From assembly GCF_026626665.1 (NCBI RefSeq), contig NZ_JAPNKE010000002.1:4193168-4257167 (forward strand): DNA of 64,000 nt, given 5' to 3'. Every line of letters begins with the position of its first letter. Within the stretch, counting starts at the first letter, position 1. Shown piece by piece: positions 16,971 to 26,405 of the stretch. The position numbers were made by a program, and so were the translations under genes. The notes under the pieces are model-generated. The model did no database searches. It was not told where the DNA came from and worked only from the letters and a program-made list of their open reading frames with translations. This DNA is from Nannocystis pusilla. GTDB taxonomy: Bacteria; Myxococcota_A; Polyangia; Nannocystales; Nannocystaceae.

Positions 16971-18601
16971 TCAGGCGCGCTCGCGCTGGTACTGCAAAGA
17001 CGCGGCGATGTACGCCGTAAACAACGGGTGCGGCGCGGTCGGCCGGCTCTTGAACTCGGGGTGAAATTGACAGCCCACGAAGAACGGGTGCCGGTCCTGC
17101 GGCAGCTCGATCATCTCGACGAGGGTGCCGTCCGGCGACCGACCGGACAGCACGAGGCCGCTGGCCTCGAGCTTCTCGCGGTAGCGGTTGTTGACCTCGT
17201 AGCGGTGACGGTGGCGCTCGGAGATCCTGCCGCAGCCGTAGATCCGCGCCGCCAGGCTGTCCGGGAGGAGGTCGCAGTCGTAGGCGCCGAGCCGCATGGT
17301 CCCGCCCTTGTCGGCCACCTCCTCCTGCTCGGCCATCAGCGCGATCACGGCCCCGTCGAGCGAGGGGTCGAACTCGGTGCTGTGAGCCCGGGCAATACCG
17401 CCGACGTGGCGCGCGAACTCGCAGACGGCCATCTGCATGCCGAGGCAGATGCCGAGGTACGGATCTTGCGCTCGCGGGCGTAGCGGATCGCGGCGATCTT
17501 GCCCTCGCTGCCGCGCGAGCCGAAGCCGCCCGGGACCAGCACGCCCCCGAGCCCGCCGAGCAGCGCCTCGGCGCCCTGCGCCTGGATCTGCTCGGCGTCG
17601 ACGTAGACGATGTCGACCGCGGCGTTGCAGGCGAGGCCGCCGTGGACCAGCGCCTCGTGCAGGCTCTTGTAGCTCTCGGCGAGGTCGACGTACTTGCCGA
17701 CGATGCCGATCGAGACGCGGTGCTGCGGGTGCTCGAGGGTGTCGACGATCCGCCGCCACTCCTCGAGCGGCGGCTCGCGGCTCCAGATGTTGAGCATCTC
17801 GCAGATCTTGTCGTCGAGGCCCTCGGCCCGCAAAACCATCGGGACCTTGTAGATGATGTCCTGGTCGGGCAGCGAGATGACGCTGTCGGCGCGCACGTTG
17901 GTGAACAGCGCCAGCTTGTCGCGCGTGCCCTTGCTGATCGGCTGCTCGGAGCGACACACCAGCAGGTCGGGCTGGATGCCGATCTCCCGCATCTTCATCA
18001 CCGAGTGCTGGGTCGGCTTGGTCTTCAGCTCGCCGGCGGTGCGGATGAACGGCAGCAGCGTGAGGTGCACGAACACGGTGTCGCGCGGGTCGAGCGTCAG
18101 GCGCAGCTGACGGATCGCCTCGAGGAACGGGAGGCTCTCGATGTCGCCGACGGTCCCGCCGATCTCGACGATCAGGAGGTCGAGCCCCTCGGCCGCGGCG
18201 AGGATGCAGCTGCGGATCTCGTTGGTCACGTGCGGGATGACCTGGACCGTCTGGCCGAGGTACTCGCCGCGCCGCTCCTTGCGGATCACCGCCTCGTAGA
18301 TCTGTCCCGAAGTATAATTGCTGTGGCGCGACATCCGGTGCGAGACGAAGCGCTCGTAGTGACCCAGATCGAGGTCGGTCTCGGCGCCGTCGTCGGTGAC
18401 GAACACCTCGCCGTGCTGGGTCGGGTTCATCGTGCCCGGATCGACGTTGAGGTACGGATCGAGCTTCTGCAGGCCGATGTTGAGCCCGCGCGCCTCGAGC
18501 AGCGCGCCCATCGAAGCTGCGCACAGACCCTTGCCCAGCGAGGAAACGACGCCGCCCGTGACGAAGATGAACTTGGTGTGCTTCCCGCGACTTGATGCCA
18601 C
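16971..18601 (-). CDS. pyrG: CTP synthase
   Basis: This is a protein of about 543 residues. The N-terminal amidoligase domain has FVTGGVVSSLGKGL, LQKLDPYLNVDPGTMNP, HGEVFVTDDGAETDLDLGHYERF and EIGGTVGDIES. The C-terminal class-I glutamine amidotransferase domain has GICLGMQ with the catalytic Cys (about residue 385) and CQFHPEFKSRP with the catalytic His. It makes CTP from UTP, ATP and glutamine. The GTG at 18601 places VASSRGKHTKFIFVTGG at the N-terminus, a normal family start. The frame shifts once near 17455-17465, just before the glutaminase Cys; both halves are intact, so a sequence error is likely. Confidence 0.93.
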
Positions 18602-18696
18602 GGGCGAGTGGTATGGCAAAAAGCGCGGCCGGATCCATCGCCGTCGCCGCGTGCCTAGCTCACGCGACGACGCAGAAATATCGGGCTCGCAAGACT

Positions 18697-20208
18697 TCAG
18701 CCGCGCCAGCGGGCCGAGCGGCGCCAGGCCGAGACGTCGGCCTCGCCGCCTTGAGTCGACGCACCACGCGACAGCGACTCGGCGGCCCGCACCGCGGCGG
18801 CCGCAGCGATCGCCCGCGCGTCGGCCTCGCTCGGGACGTGCTCGGCGACGAGGTCGGGGTGCTTGTCGATGTAGCGGGTCGAGAAGTCGCCGGCGAGGAA
18901 GTCGGGCTCGTCGAGGCAGCGCAGGTGGAACGCGAGGTTGGTCTCGATGCCGAGGAGCACCGTCTCGCGCAGCGCCTCGCGCATGCGGGCCAGGGCGGCG
19001 GCGCGGTCGGGGCCCCAGGTGGTGATCTTGGCGATCATCGGGTCGTAGAAGCGCGAGACGACGCTGCCCGAGGCGACGGCGGTGTCGATGCGGATGTTGG
19101 CGCCGACCGGCCAGCGGACGAGGCGCACGAGGCCCGGCGAGGGCAGGAACTTGCGCGGGTCCTCGGCGTAGACGCGGCACTCGACGGCGTGGCCGCGCAG
19201 CTCGACGTCGGCCTGGGTGTAGCCGAGCGGCTGGCCGGCGGCGACGCGGATCTGGTCCCACACGAGGTCGCGCCCGCAGGTCGCCTCGGTCACGGGGTGC
19301 TCGACCTGCAGCCGCGTGTTCATCTCGAGGAAGTAGAAGCGCGGGCCCTTGGCTGTCTCTTCGAACAGGAACTCGACGGTGCCGGCGCCGGTGTAGTTGA
19401 CGGCCTTGGCGGCGCGCACCGCCACCTCGCCCATGGCCTGGCGCACCGCGGGGGTCATCTGCGGGCTCGGGCTGGGGCTCTCCTCGATCACCTTCTGGTG
19501 GCGCCGCTGGACCGAGCAGTCGCGCTCGTTGAGGTAGACGGTCTCGCCGAACTGGTCGGCCATCAGCTGGATCTCGACGTGGCGCGCGCTCAGCACCGCC
19601 CGCTCCATCAACATGCGGTCGTCGCCGAACGAGGCCTTGGCCTCGCGCGCGGCGCCCTCGTAGGCCCGCCGCAGCTCGGAGGCGTCGTGCACGATCCGCA
19701 TGCCCTTGCCGCCGCCGCCCGCCGAGGCCTTGAGCATCACCGGGAAGCCGATCTCACGGGCCGCGGACTCGGCCTGCTCGGCGTCGGCGATGTCGTCGAA
19801 GCCCGGCACCACCGGTACGCCGGCCTCGCGCATCGCCTTGCGCGCGCCGGCCTTGTCGCCCATCACGTTCATCGCGTGCGCGCTCGGGCCGATGAACACC
19901 ACGCCCGCTTCCTTGCAGGCCTCGACGAAGTAGGCGCGCTCGCTGAGGAAGCCGTAGCCGGGGTGGATGGCCTCCGCGCCGGTCGCCTTGGCGGCGGCGA
20001 GGATCCGTTCGACGCGCAGGTAACTCTCGGCGGCCGGCGCCGCGCCGATGTGGACCGACTCGTCGGCCATGGTGGTGTGCAGGGCGTCTCGGTCGGCGTC
20101 GCTGTACACGGCCACGGTGGCGATCCCACGCTCGGCGCAGGTCCGGAACACACGCAGGGCGATCTCACCGCGGTTGGCGACCAGGATCTTGCGAAAAGGC
20201 GGCGTCAT
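18697..20208 (-). CDS. Biotin carboxylase subunit of an acyl-CoA/acetyl-CoA carboxylase
   Basis: This 503-residue protein has the AccC fold throughout: KILVANRGEIALRVFR, GYGFLSERAYF, KASAGGGGKGMRIV (ATP-grasp), YLNERDCSVQRRHQKVIEESP, FYFLEMNTRLQVEHPVTE and HAVECRVYAEDP. It carboxylates the biotin of a carrier protein using ATP and bicarbonate. There is no C-terminal biotinyl domain and no carboxyltransferase neighbour, so acetyl-, propionyl- and methylcrotonyl-CoA carboxylase roles are all possible. The short C-terminal Ala-rich tail is not conserved. The ATG at 20208 (MTPPFRKILVANRGE) is chosen over a further eight in-frame codons. Confidence 0.9.
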   Translation of the reverse strand: MTPPFRKILVANRGEIALRVFRTCAERGIATVAVYSDADRDALHTTMADESVHIGAAPAAESYLRVERILAAAKATGAEAIHPGYGFLSERAYFVEACKEAGVVFIGPSAHAMNVMGDKAGARKAMREAGVPVVPGFDDIADAEQAESAAREIGFPVMLKASAGGGGKGMRIVHDASELRRAYEGAAREAKASFGDDRMLMERAVLSARHVEIQLMADQFGETVYLNERDCSVQRRHQKVIEESPSPSPQMTPAVRQAMGEVAVRAAKAVNYTGAGTVEFLFEETAKGPRFYFLEMNTRLQVEHPVTEATCGRDLVWDQIRVAAGQPLGYTQADVELRGHAVECRVYAEDPRKFLPSPGLVRLVRWPVGANIRIDTAVASGSVVSRFYDPMIAKITTWGPDRAAALARMREALRETVLLGIETNLAFHLRCLDEPDFLAGDFSTRYIDKHPDLVAEHVPSEADARAIAAAAAVRAAESLSRGASTQGGEADVSAWRRSARWRG

Positions 20209-20253
20209 GGCAGAACGCCGGATCGGTAGCACAAAACGCCGGACGGCGCGGCC

Positions 20254-20595
20254 TCAGCGATGCGCGCCCGCCGGCTGCCACGGACCGAGCGCTCCGGGCT
20301 GCTGCGGCGGCGTTTGGGGCCGATGGGCCGCGTCGGCGTCGGCGGCCGGCGGGGCGACGGCCGGCTTCATGGATGCTTCTTCATCCTCACTGCCCTGCCC
20401 GCCCGCGGCGCTCACGGGCCGCTCGGTCACGCCGATCGGGCTCGCCATCGGCGGCGGCGGCGGGGTCGGCCACAACGGCGGCGGGGTCTTGTCGACGCAG
20501 CCGGCCGGCGCAAGGAGCACGAACGGCCCGAACAGCGCAGCGAGCACCCCTGCGGGGCTGCGGCGCGAGTTCGGGCCGGACGGACGCACGCGCAC
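20254..20595 (-). CDS. Small Pro-rich lipoprotein, unknown function
   Basis: This is a 113-residue protein. An Arg-containing N-terminus and a hydrophobic stretch (VLAALFGPFVLLAPAGC) end in the lipobox APAGC. The mature part is Pro/Ala-rich and low complexity (PPPLWPTPPPPPMA), with no recognisable domain. It starts (GTG) 8 bp after the rpoZ stop, so it is probably co-transcribed with rpoZ. Codon use is like its neighbours. Confidence 0.5.
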   Translation of the reverse strand: MRVRPSGPNSRRSPAGVLAALFGPFVLLAPAGCVDKTPPPLWPTPPPPPMASPIGVTERPVSAAGGQGSEDEEASMKPAVAPPAADADAAHRPQTPPQQPGALGPWQPAGAHR

Positions 20596-20603
20596 CTTCT
20601 CGG

Positions 20604-21164
20604 CTACTCGTCGTCCTCTTCGGCCGCGTCGCCGGAGAGCTCCTCGTCGTCGAGGCCCGTGTCGTCGAGGTCCTCGAGGCCGGCGGCGTCGTCGAGGTCG
20701 GGGGCCGGCCCCAGCTCCTCTTCCTCCTCGGCCTCGGCCTCGGTCTCGGTCTCGGTCTCCTCGACGTCGACGTTCTCGTCGCCCTCGGTGGTCTCGGGGG
20801 CCATGCCGACCTTCTCGAAGTCCGCGGTGAGCTCGGGGATGGTGTCACCCTCTTCCGACTCCTCCTCGCCCTCGATCACGCTGAAGGCCGCGGCCTCGAG
20901 GAAGGTGTTGTCGTTGCTGGTGAGCTTGAGCTTCTGGCGCTGCTCCTCGATGTACTCGAGCATGACGCCGGTGATCTGCTCCTGATAGCGGACCTGGCCG
21001 CCCTCGATCTCGCGGAGGGCGGTCACGGCCTGCTTGTTGTCGCAGACGACCTGGGCGGTGCCCTTCCCCTCCAGCAGCGCCCGAGCCCGACGGGCGGCGA
21101 GGATCGTGAGGGCGAAGCGGTTGGGGATCAGCTCGAGGCAGTCTTCGACGGTGACGCGGGCCAT
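20604..21164 (-). CDS. rpoZ: RNA polymerase omega subunit with a long acidic C-terminal tail
   Basis: The start MARVTVEDCLELIPNRFAL TI and the following LAARRARALLEGKGT block are diagnostic of omega, with AVTALREIEGG closing the usual ~70-90-residue domain. The protein then continues to 186 residues with an almost entirely acidic extension rich in Glu, Asp and Thr (for example ETETETEAEAEEEEELGP). Omega is normally about 80-110 residues. The ATG at 21164 is chosen because translation further upstream is not conserved-looking. The tail could mimic nucleic acid or contact basic regulators; this is inference. Confidence 0.9.
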   Translation of the reverse strand: MARVTVEDCLELIPNRFALTILAARRARALLEGKGTAQVVCDNKQAVTALREIEGGQVRYQEQITGVMLEYIEEQRQKLKLTSNDNTFLEAAAFSVIEGEEESEEGDTIPELTADFEKVGMAPETTEGDENVDVEETETETEAEAEEEEELGPAPDLDDAAGLEDLDDTGLDDEELSGDAAEEDDE

Positions 21165-21251
21165 GGGGGGCGGAGTATGGGGGTGAGGGCGAAGGCGCAA
21201 GTCCCGGCCGGGCGGCTCAGAACGGCCGCCCACGCCGGAAACGGCGGCGAC

Positions 21252-21682
21252 TCACATCTCGATGAGGGCTGCTGGCCGCGCTCGCGCAGGTCGAGGGTGT
21301 CGCGGACCCAAGCGATGAAAGCGGTGGCGTGCTCGCGGCGGAAGTTGAACGCCTCGGCCAGGAACAGCAGCGCCTCCATCTCGCCGTCGACGATCTTGTT
21401 GTCGGCGAGGGCGGCGCAGACCGCCTGGTAGAACAGGAAGATCCGCGCCTCGCGGTGCTGGACCGACCGCGCCACGTTGGACAGGTCGGACGGGTGGGAG
21501 AACTCGCGCCGGACCAGATCGCGCTCCTCGGGGAGGAGCATCATCTGTCCCATCAGCTCCTCGACGAAGTGGCGCTCGCTGTCGGAGACCTGGTTGTCGC
21601 GGGATGCCATGATCGCCACGGCGCGGGCGACAGCCACCTGCTCCTCGGGGGTGATGAGCTCTGCGATCGGGAAGTCGAGCAT
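21252..21682 (-). CDS. TerB-like helical protein
   Basis: This protein of about 143 residues is rich in helices and resembles the tellurite-resistance TerB fold: EEQVAVARAVAIMASRDNQVSDSERHFV, then DNKIVDGEMEALLFLAEAF, the paired acidic 'D-x-x-x-x-x-E' loops of TerB-like proteins. The frame as given runs on into the rpoZ start. One indel near 21265 would give a natural end ALIEM and a TGA at 21252-21254. A second TerB-like protein is at 48945-49666. Function is unknown; such proteins may bind metal ions in the cytoplasm. Confidence 0.6.
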
Positions 21683-21844
21683 CCGCTTACTCCAGTGGGC
21701 TCAGGCTAACCCAAGTCCAAGGTCCTGGATAGCCGGCGCGGGCGCGCGTCCGCGGGCTAGAAATCACTGGTCCCGGCGCCGTGACAGGCGAGCGGACCGC
21801 GCGCCGCAGCCGCGCGCGGAGTAGATCTCCCGCGCGGCCGACCC

Positions 21845-23497
21845 TCACTCGGCAGCCTTGAAGGAGTCCGGACGGTGAAGCCAGCGGACGGCCGTCGGCG
21901 CGACGGGGCTGTCGCCCTCGGGCGCGCGCAAGGTGAAGCCCTGAAGCTGACGGCGATCGAAGTCGGCCGGCAGCGGCGCGACGATGTTGAGGGTGGTGCC
22001 GTGCGGCCGGACGCTGACCTGGGCGGCGACCGGAATGGTGCCGTCGGCGAACTCGAAGTCGACGGTGTGCGTGGCGCTGCGCGGCGCGTCGTCGGCGATC
22101 GTGCCCGGCGCGGTCCACCACATCTCCTGGCCGTCGTCGATGGCGCCGAGGAGGAGGCCGCCCTCGGCCCGGTGATCGTCGCCCGGCGCCGGCGCGCCCT
22201 CGAGGTCCCAGCCGCTGAGGGTGCGGATCCGCTGGTAGGTCGCGTTCCACTGCCAGTCGGACACCCACGTCGAGCCGCAGTAGCTCATGTAGTCGGAGTG
22301 CGTGCTCGGGTGACGCAGGCGGATGTCCTGGATGCCGAAGCCCCACACGCCGATGACGCCGTTGGCGTGCGGGTAGGTGCCGTCGTTGCCCTGCGAGTTG
22401 CCGCCGGGGCACTCGATGTGGCGCCGGCCCTGGGTGTGGCCGATCTCGTGGACGAAGGTGTCCGCGGCGCCGCCGTTCAGCTGACCCGCGGCGGCCCGGC
22501 GCGAGGCGTCGGACTTGTCGGGCCCGGTGATGTCGGCGGCGAGGCCGACGGTGCAGCCGGACGAGATGCCGCTGCCGCCGCCGATGCACTCGCCGCAGTT
22601 GTCGAACAGGCCGTAGTAGTAGACGTTCGGGTCGGCGCCCTCGGCGGTGCGCAGCTGGCTCATCTCGCTGACGAGCCGCGACAGCCCCTGGTACTCGGTC
22701 ATGTCGAAGGTCACCGGGTACGGCTCGTGGACGGTGAACTCGAGCGACTCGAGCGCGTTCTGCTGGAACAGCGCCCGCTTGAACTCCTCCGCGATCGCGG
22801 CGCCGTCGACCTTGGCCTGGCAGGCGCCGGAGTTGTAGTCGACCGGGACGAGGACGACGCGCATGTTGGCGACCGCGTTCTCGACGCCGACGAAGGCGGT
22901 GCCGCTGTACGGCGCCTGCGGCGGCATGTCACCCTCGGGGCTGTCCTCTTGGCCAGGTGCCGTCTCCCACAGCGAGATGCTGTACTTGAGGCCAGGTTGG
23001 ACGTGCTCCGCCTTGACGCCGAACGAGAAGGTGCTGTTGAGGTCGGAGTCGCGCGAGTCGTTCTCGACCAGCAGCTTGGCCTTGTAGACCTTGTCGACGC
23101 CGCCGCCCGTGAGGTGCAGCTGCGCCTCGAGCTCGCGCGGCACCCAGCCCTCGGGCAGCTTGACGTAGGCGCGCACCAGCGTGTCGCGCCGCGCCGGCAG
23201 GTACGCCACGCGATCGGCCCCGGCGACCTCGCCCCCGTCCCTGCCGATCGCCACCGCCACGCCCGAGTTGGCCTCGACGCGGTCGATGACGATGCCGCCG
23301 CGCGCCGGGAACGGCTCGAACGGCTCGCCCGTGGTCGGCTCGGCGGTGGTGTCGCCGGTCGAGTCCGAGTCGGACCCGGCGGCGCTCGTGTCGCCCGTGT
23401 CGGGCCCTTCCGTACCCGAGGCACTGACGTCGTCCGAACACGCGGACGCGACCGACAGACAGAAGAGAGGCGCGAGAGCGATGGAGGAGCGCAGCAT
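21845..23497 (-). CDS. Metzincin-like zinc metalloprotease lipoprotein
   Basis: This is a 550-residue protein. The signal peptide ends at lipobox SVASAC and is followed by an Asp/Ser/Thr/Gly-rich linker of about 40 residues. The catalytic part contains HEIGHTQGRRH, the extended HExxHxxGxxH zinc motif, preceded by a Cys-rich loop (NCGECIGGGSGISSGCTVG) and followed by DYMSYCGSTW, a plausible Met-turn. The N-terminal domain looks like a beta-sandwich. The overall pattern recalls M66/StcE-type peptidases, but the family assignment is tentative. It is probably surface or periplasmic and is divergent from the cobalamin locus. Confidence 0.75.
   Translation of the reverse strand: MLRSSIALAPLFCLSVASACSDDVSASGTEGPDTGDTSAAGSDSDSTGDTTAEPTTGEPFEPFPARGGIVIDRVEANSGVAVAIGRDGGEVAGADRVAYLPARRDTLVRAYVKLPEGWVPRELEAQLHLTGGGVDKVYKAKLLVENDSRDSDLNSTFSFGVKAEHVQPGLKYSISLWETAPGQEDSPEGDMPPQAPYSGTAFVGVENAVANMRVVLVPVDYNSGACQAKVDGAAIAEEFKRALFQQNALESLEFTVHEPYPVTFDMTEYQGLSRLVSEMSQLRTAEGADPNVYYYGLFDNCGECIGGGSGISSGCTVGLAADITGPDKSDASRRAAAGQLNGGAADTFVHEIGHTQGRRHIECPGGNSQGNDGTYPHANGVIGVWGFGIQDIRLRHPSTHSDYMSYCGSTWVSDWQWNATYQRIRTLSGWDLEGAPAPGDDHRAEGGLLLGAIDDGQEMWWTAPGTIADDAPRSATHTVDFEFADGTIPVAAQVSVRPHGTTLNIVAPLPADFDRRQLQGFTLRAPEGDSPVAPTAVRWLHRPDSFKAAE
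22923..22960. repeat. Three palindrome units at 14-bp spacing inside the metalloprotease gene
   Basis: Cores GGCATGTCAC, GGGGCTGTCC and GGCCAGGTGC start at 22923, 22937 and 22951. The first is degenerate. Confidence 0.55.
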
Positions 23498-23711
23498 GTT
23501 TCGGAACTTACGTTTTTTTTATGGGCCTCTCAACTCGCAAAACCCCAGCGAACCTGGAAAAACGAGCGCGAAATATGTGAGTCAGCGCGCGATCGCGCCG
23601 TTGACAATCGCGCGCCCGAAAGCGCAGTAAGGCCCTCGCCTCGCCCGAAACAGGTCCGAGGCGCGCTGCTTGACAAGCCATCCGCGCACGCGGTCGGGCT
23701 GGATCTCCAGC

Positions 23712-23892
23712 CCGGTTCGAAGAGGGAAATCGGTGCGGTGCCTCGACTCACGTCGCGGCGCCCAGTCCGATGCGGCTCCCGCCACTGTGAACGGCGACGA
23801 GACCGGCGACCCCGTGAGGGGACCACTGCGGCCATGGGCCGTGGGAAGGCGCCGGTCGAGGATGACCCGTAAGCCAGGAGACCTGCCGTGTG
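23712..23892 (+). promoter_or_regulatory. Cobalamin (AdoCbl-type) riboswitch
   Basis: The conserved elements appear in order on the + strand: GGTTCGAAGAGGGAA near 23714, a GGTGC segment, the core CCCGCCACTGTGA at 23778-23790, GTGGGAAGG near 23841, and the B12 box AGCCAGGAGACCTGCC at 23872-23887. This matches the cobalamin riboswitch consensus. It lies upstream of a TonB receptor and BtuFC-like genes, so it should shut the uptake operon down when cobalamin is plentiful. The ends are approximate. About 215 bp between it and the divergent metalloprotease gene hold both promoters, including a T8 run near 23512. Confidence 0.95.
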
Positions 23893-24026
23893 CCACGTCC
23901 GCCCGCGCCGTTCGGCCGCGGCGGGAGGTCGCGGGAGTTCGACCTCGGGCGCGTTCGCGTGGCCCCACTCCTGCGATCCGCATGCACGGCTCCGTGCCGT
24001 GACGGCTCTCGTCCTCCGAGAGCCTG

Positions 24027-26405
24027 GTGAGACGGGAGTTCACTCGCCATCGCCCTCGCCCCCCTCATACCGGGCCTCCGCGGCCTCGTCCGTGCCGTCG
24101 TCGCGGCGTTCGTGGTGATCCCGAGCGCCGCCGCGCGCGGCCAGGCGCCCGCGAGCCGCGACGGCCGAGCTGCCGGCGACGCGGCACGATCGAGCGACGA
24201 GACGCGAGGCGCCGAGCCCCGCGCAGAGAATCACTCGCCGGCGCGCGAGCCCGCGACGTCCTCTTCCCCGCGATCTCGCAAGCGCGGCGTCGCCGGGCCG
24301 TACCGCACCGTGGTGCGCGCCGGCGAGGGCGACGGCCTCGACGCGCAGCGCCGCCTCGACGCCCAGCGGCCCGGGTTTCACACCGCGATCGAGCTGGCCG
24401 CCGAGCGCGGCGCGCGGTCGGCCGACGGTCTGCCCGAGATCCTCGCGCGCAGCGCCGGCGCCACCGTGCGCAGCCTCGGCGGCCTCGGGCAGTACTCGGC
24501 GCTGTCGCTGCGCGGCTCGTCGGCGCAGCAGGTCGCGCTGTTCCTCGACGGCGTGCCGCTGTCGGCCGGCAGCGGCGGCGTGGTCAACCTCGCCGACCTG
24601 CCGCTCGACGCTCTCGGCGCGGTCACCATCTACCGCGGGCTGGTGCCGATCGCCTACGGCGGGGCCGCGCTCGGCGGCGCCGTCGACCTCGGCTCCGACC
24701 TGCGCTGCGCCCCCGAGCCGCGCCTGCGCGCGGTCGTCGGCGCCGGCTCGTTCGCCGCCCGCGAGGCCCGCGTCGGCGCCACCGTCCGCTGCGCGCCAGG
24801 CCTTCGAGACATGTCCGTAAAAACATGTCCCATACGCCATCCGCGGCGCACTGCCTCGACGTGCGCGCCGGCTACACCGGCGCGGCCGGCGACTTCCGCT
24901 TCCACAACATCGGCGAGACCCCCCTCGACGCGAGCGACGACCGCCTCGACCGCCGCGTCAACAACGGCTACGACCGCGCCCTGACCCAGGTGGCCGTCCA
25001 CGGCCGCGTCGGCGACCTGCGCTACAGCGTGCAGGAGCTGGTGTTCGTCAAGGAGCAGGGCGTGCCGAGCATGGCGACCGGGGCCCAGGCCCGCCACACC
25101 CGGCTCGGCACCGTGTCGGCGCGGACGGTCGCGCGGGTCCGCCGGACCTGGTCGCAAGGTCATGTCGAGGGCGTGTTCGGCGTCCTCGCCGAGCAGGTCC
25201 GCTTCCGCGATCCGGTCGGCGAGATCGGCCTCGCCCGCGACGACCAGCGCACGCGCGCCCTCGACCTCTACGCCTCGCCGCGCGGCCGCGTCCGCGTGTG
25301 GCGGGGCGCCGAGCTCGGCCTGGTCGCCGACGTGCGCGGCGAGCTCGTCCGCGTCGACGAGCGGGCCGCCTCCGCCGGTCCGCTCGGGGCAACGGGCGAT
25401 GCGGATCGGCGGCGCGTCGCCGGTGGCCTCGGCCTCGAGCTCGACCAGCGCCTGCTCGCCGGCCGCCTGCAGCTCGCCCCCGCGGTGCGGCTCGACGTCC
25501 TGCGCAGCGCTTTCGCGGTCCCGGCCGGCCAGGGCGAGCAGAGCGACGAGGGCCGCGACCACACCAGCGTCGGCGTGTCGCCGCGGCTCGGCATGCGCCT
25601 GTCCCTTCGGCCAGGTCTCAGCCTGCGCGCCAGCGCCGGCCGCTACTTCCGCCCGCCGACCCTGGTCGAGCTGTTCGGCGATCGCGGCTACGCCGTCGGC
25701 AACGAGGGGCTCCGACCCGAGCGCGGCACCGGCCTCGACGGCGGCCTCGTCGTCAGCACCCCGCCCGCGCGCACCAGCCTGTACGCCCACGCGGCCGGGT
25801 TCGTCACCTGGTCGGAGGACCTGATCGCCTGGACGCAGACCGGCCCGTACCTGCGGCCGACCAACCTCGATCGCGCCCGCGTCGCCGGCCTCGAGGCCGC
25901 GGCCGCGCTGCGCCTCCTGGGCGGCGACCTCGAGCTGCGCGGCAACTACACCCTGCTGGCCACCCGCAACGGCAGCGCCGAGCCGTCGATGTTCGGCCAG
26001 CCGCTGCCCGGTCGCCCGCGCCACGAGCTGTTCGTGCAGGTCGCCGCCGGCCACGCCTACGACCTGCGCGGCCGCGAATTCATGCCGCGCCTCGGCGCCA
26101 CCGTCGAGCACGCGGCGCGGACCTTCCTCGACCCGAGCGGTCGCTTCGAGGTCCCGGCGCGCACCCTCGTCGGCGCCTTCCTCGAGCTGCACCTGCTCGC
26201 GCGGATCCACCTCGCCCTCGAGGTCCGCAACTTGCTCGGGGCGCGCGTCGCCGCCTGGCGGCCGCCGGTCGCCGGCAGCCCGACGGTGACCGTCCCGATC
26301 AGCGACTTCTTCTTCTTCCCGCTCCCCGGCACCAGCCTCTGGACCACCCTGCGCGTCGACCTCCAGCCGCCGCGCCGCCCGCGAACCACCGAGAGACCGT
26401 CATGA
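24027..26405 (+). CDS. TonB-dependent outer-membrane receptor, probably for cobalamin
   Basis: An N-terminal hydrophobic stretch (GLVRAVVAAFVVIPSAAA) acts as signal peptide. A plug domain follows (LPEILARSAGATVRSLGG, SLRGSSAQQVALFLDGVPL, DALGAVTIYRGL, GGAALGGAVDLGS), then a 22-strand-type barrel with RYFRPPTLVELFGDRG, GLRPERGTGLDGG and NLLGARVAAWRPP. The C-terminus is short of a classical terminal Phe. Two frame breaks occur. One is in a C-run near 24056, which decides whether the start is the GTG at 24027 or at 24112. The other is near 24810, exactly within a three-unit palindrome array. The riboswitch upstream and the BtuF/BtuC genes downstream suggest cobalamin as ligand. Confidence 0.85.
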   Translation: MRREFTRHRPRPPHTGPPRPRPCRRRGVRGDPERRRARPGAREPRRPSCRRRGTIERRDARRRAPRRESLAGARARDVLFPAISQARRRRAVPHRGARRRGRRPRRAAPPRRPAARVSHRDRAGRRARRAVGRRSARDPRAQRRRHRAQPRRPRAVLGAVAARLVGAAGRAVPRRRAAVGRQRRRGQPRRPAARRSRRGHHLPRAGADRLRRGRARRRRRPRLRPALRPRAAPARGRRRRLVRRPRGPRRRHRPLRARPSRHVRKNMSHTPSAAHCLDVRAGYTGAAGDFRFHNIGETPLDASDDRLDRRVNNGYDRALTQVAVHGRVGDLRYSVQELVFVKEQGVPSMATGAQARHTRLGTVSARTVARVRRTWSQGHVEGVFGVLAEQVRFRDPVGEIGLARDDQRTRALDLYASPRGRVRVWRGAELGLVADVRGELVRVDERAASAGPLGATGDADRRRVAGGLGLELDQRLLAGRLQLAPAVRLDVLRSAFAVPAGQGEQSDEGRDHTSVGVSPRLGMRLSLRPGLSLRASAGRYFRPPTLVELFGDRGYAVGNEGLRPERGTGLDGGLVVSTPPARTSLYAHAAGFVTWSEDLIAWTQTGPYLRPTNLDRARVAGLEAAAALRLLGGDLELRGNYTLLATRNGSAEPSMFGQPLPGRPRHELFVQVAAGHAYDLRGREFMPRLGATVEHAARTFLDPSGRFEVPARTLVGAFLELHLLARIHLALEVRNLLGARVAAWRPPVAGSPTVTVPISDFFFFPLPGTSLWTTLRVDLQPPRRPRTTERPS
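24793..24830. repeat. Three-unit palindrome array at a frame break in the TonB receptor gene
   Basis: Cores end in GCCAGGCC, then AGACATGTCC (24807) and AAACATGTCC (24821), with spacers TTCG and GTAA. The receptor frame changes across this array, between the plug-side frame and the barrel-side frame. Confidence 0.8.
25146..25165. repeat. Palindrome unit inside the TonB receptor gene
   Basis: ACCTGGTC, loop GCAA, GGTCATGT. It encodes WSQGHV. Confidence 0.65.
25597..25616. repeat. Palindrome unit inside the TonB receptor gene
   Basis: GCCTGTCC, loop CTTC, GGCCAGGT. It encodes LSLRPGL. Confidence 0.65.

Noticed and set aside
17440..17470. Programmed ribosomal frameshifting in pyrG and other broken genes
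   Set aside because: No slippery heptamer or conserved stimulator is seen, the breaks differ in sequence, and single-base homopolymer deletions explain several of them.
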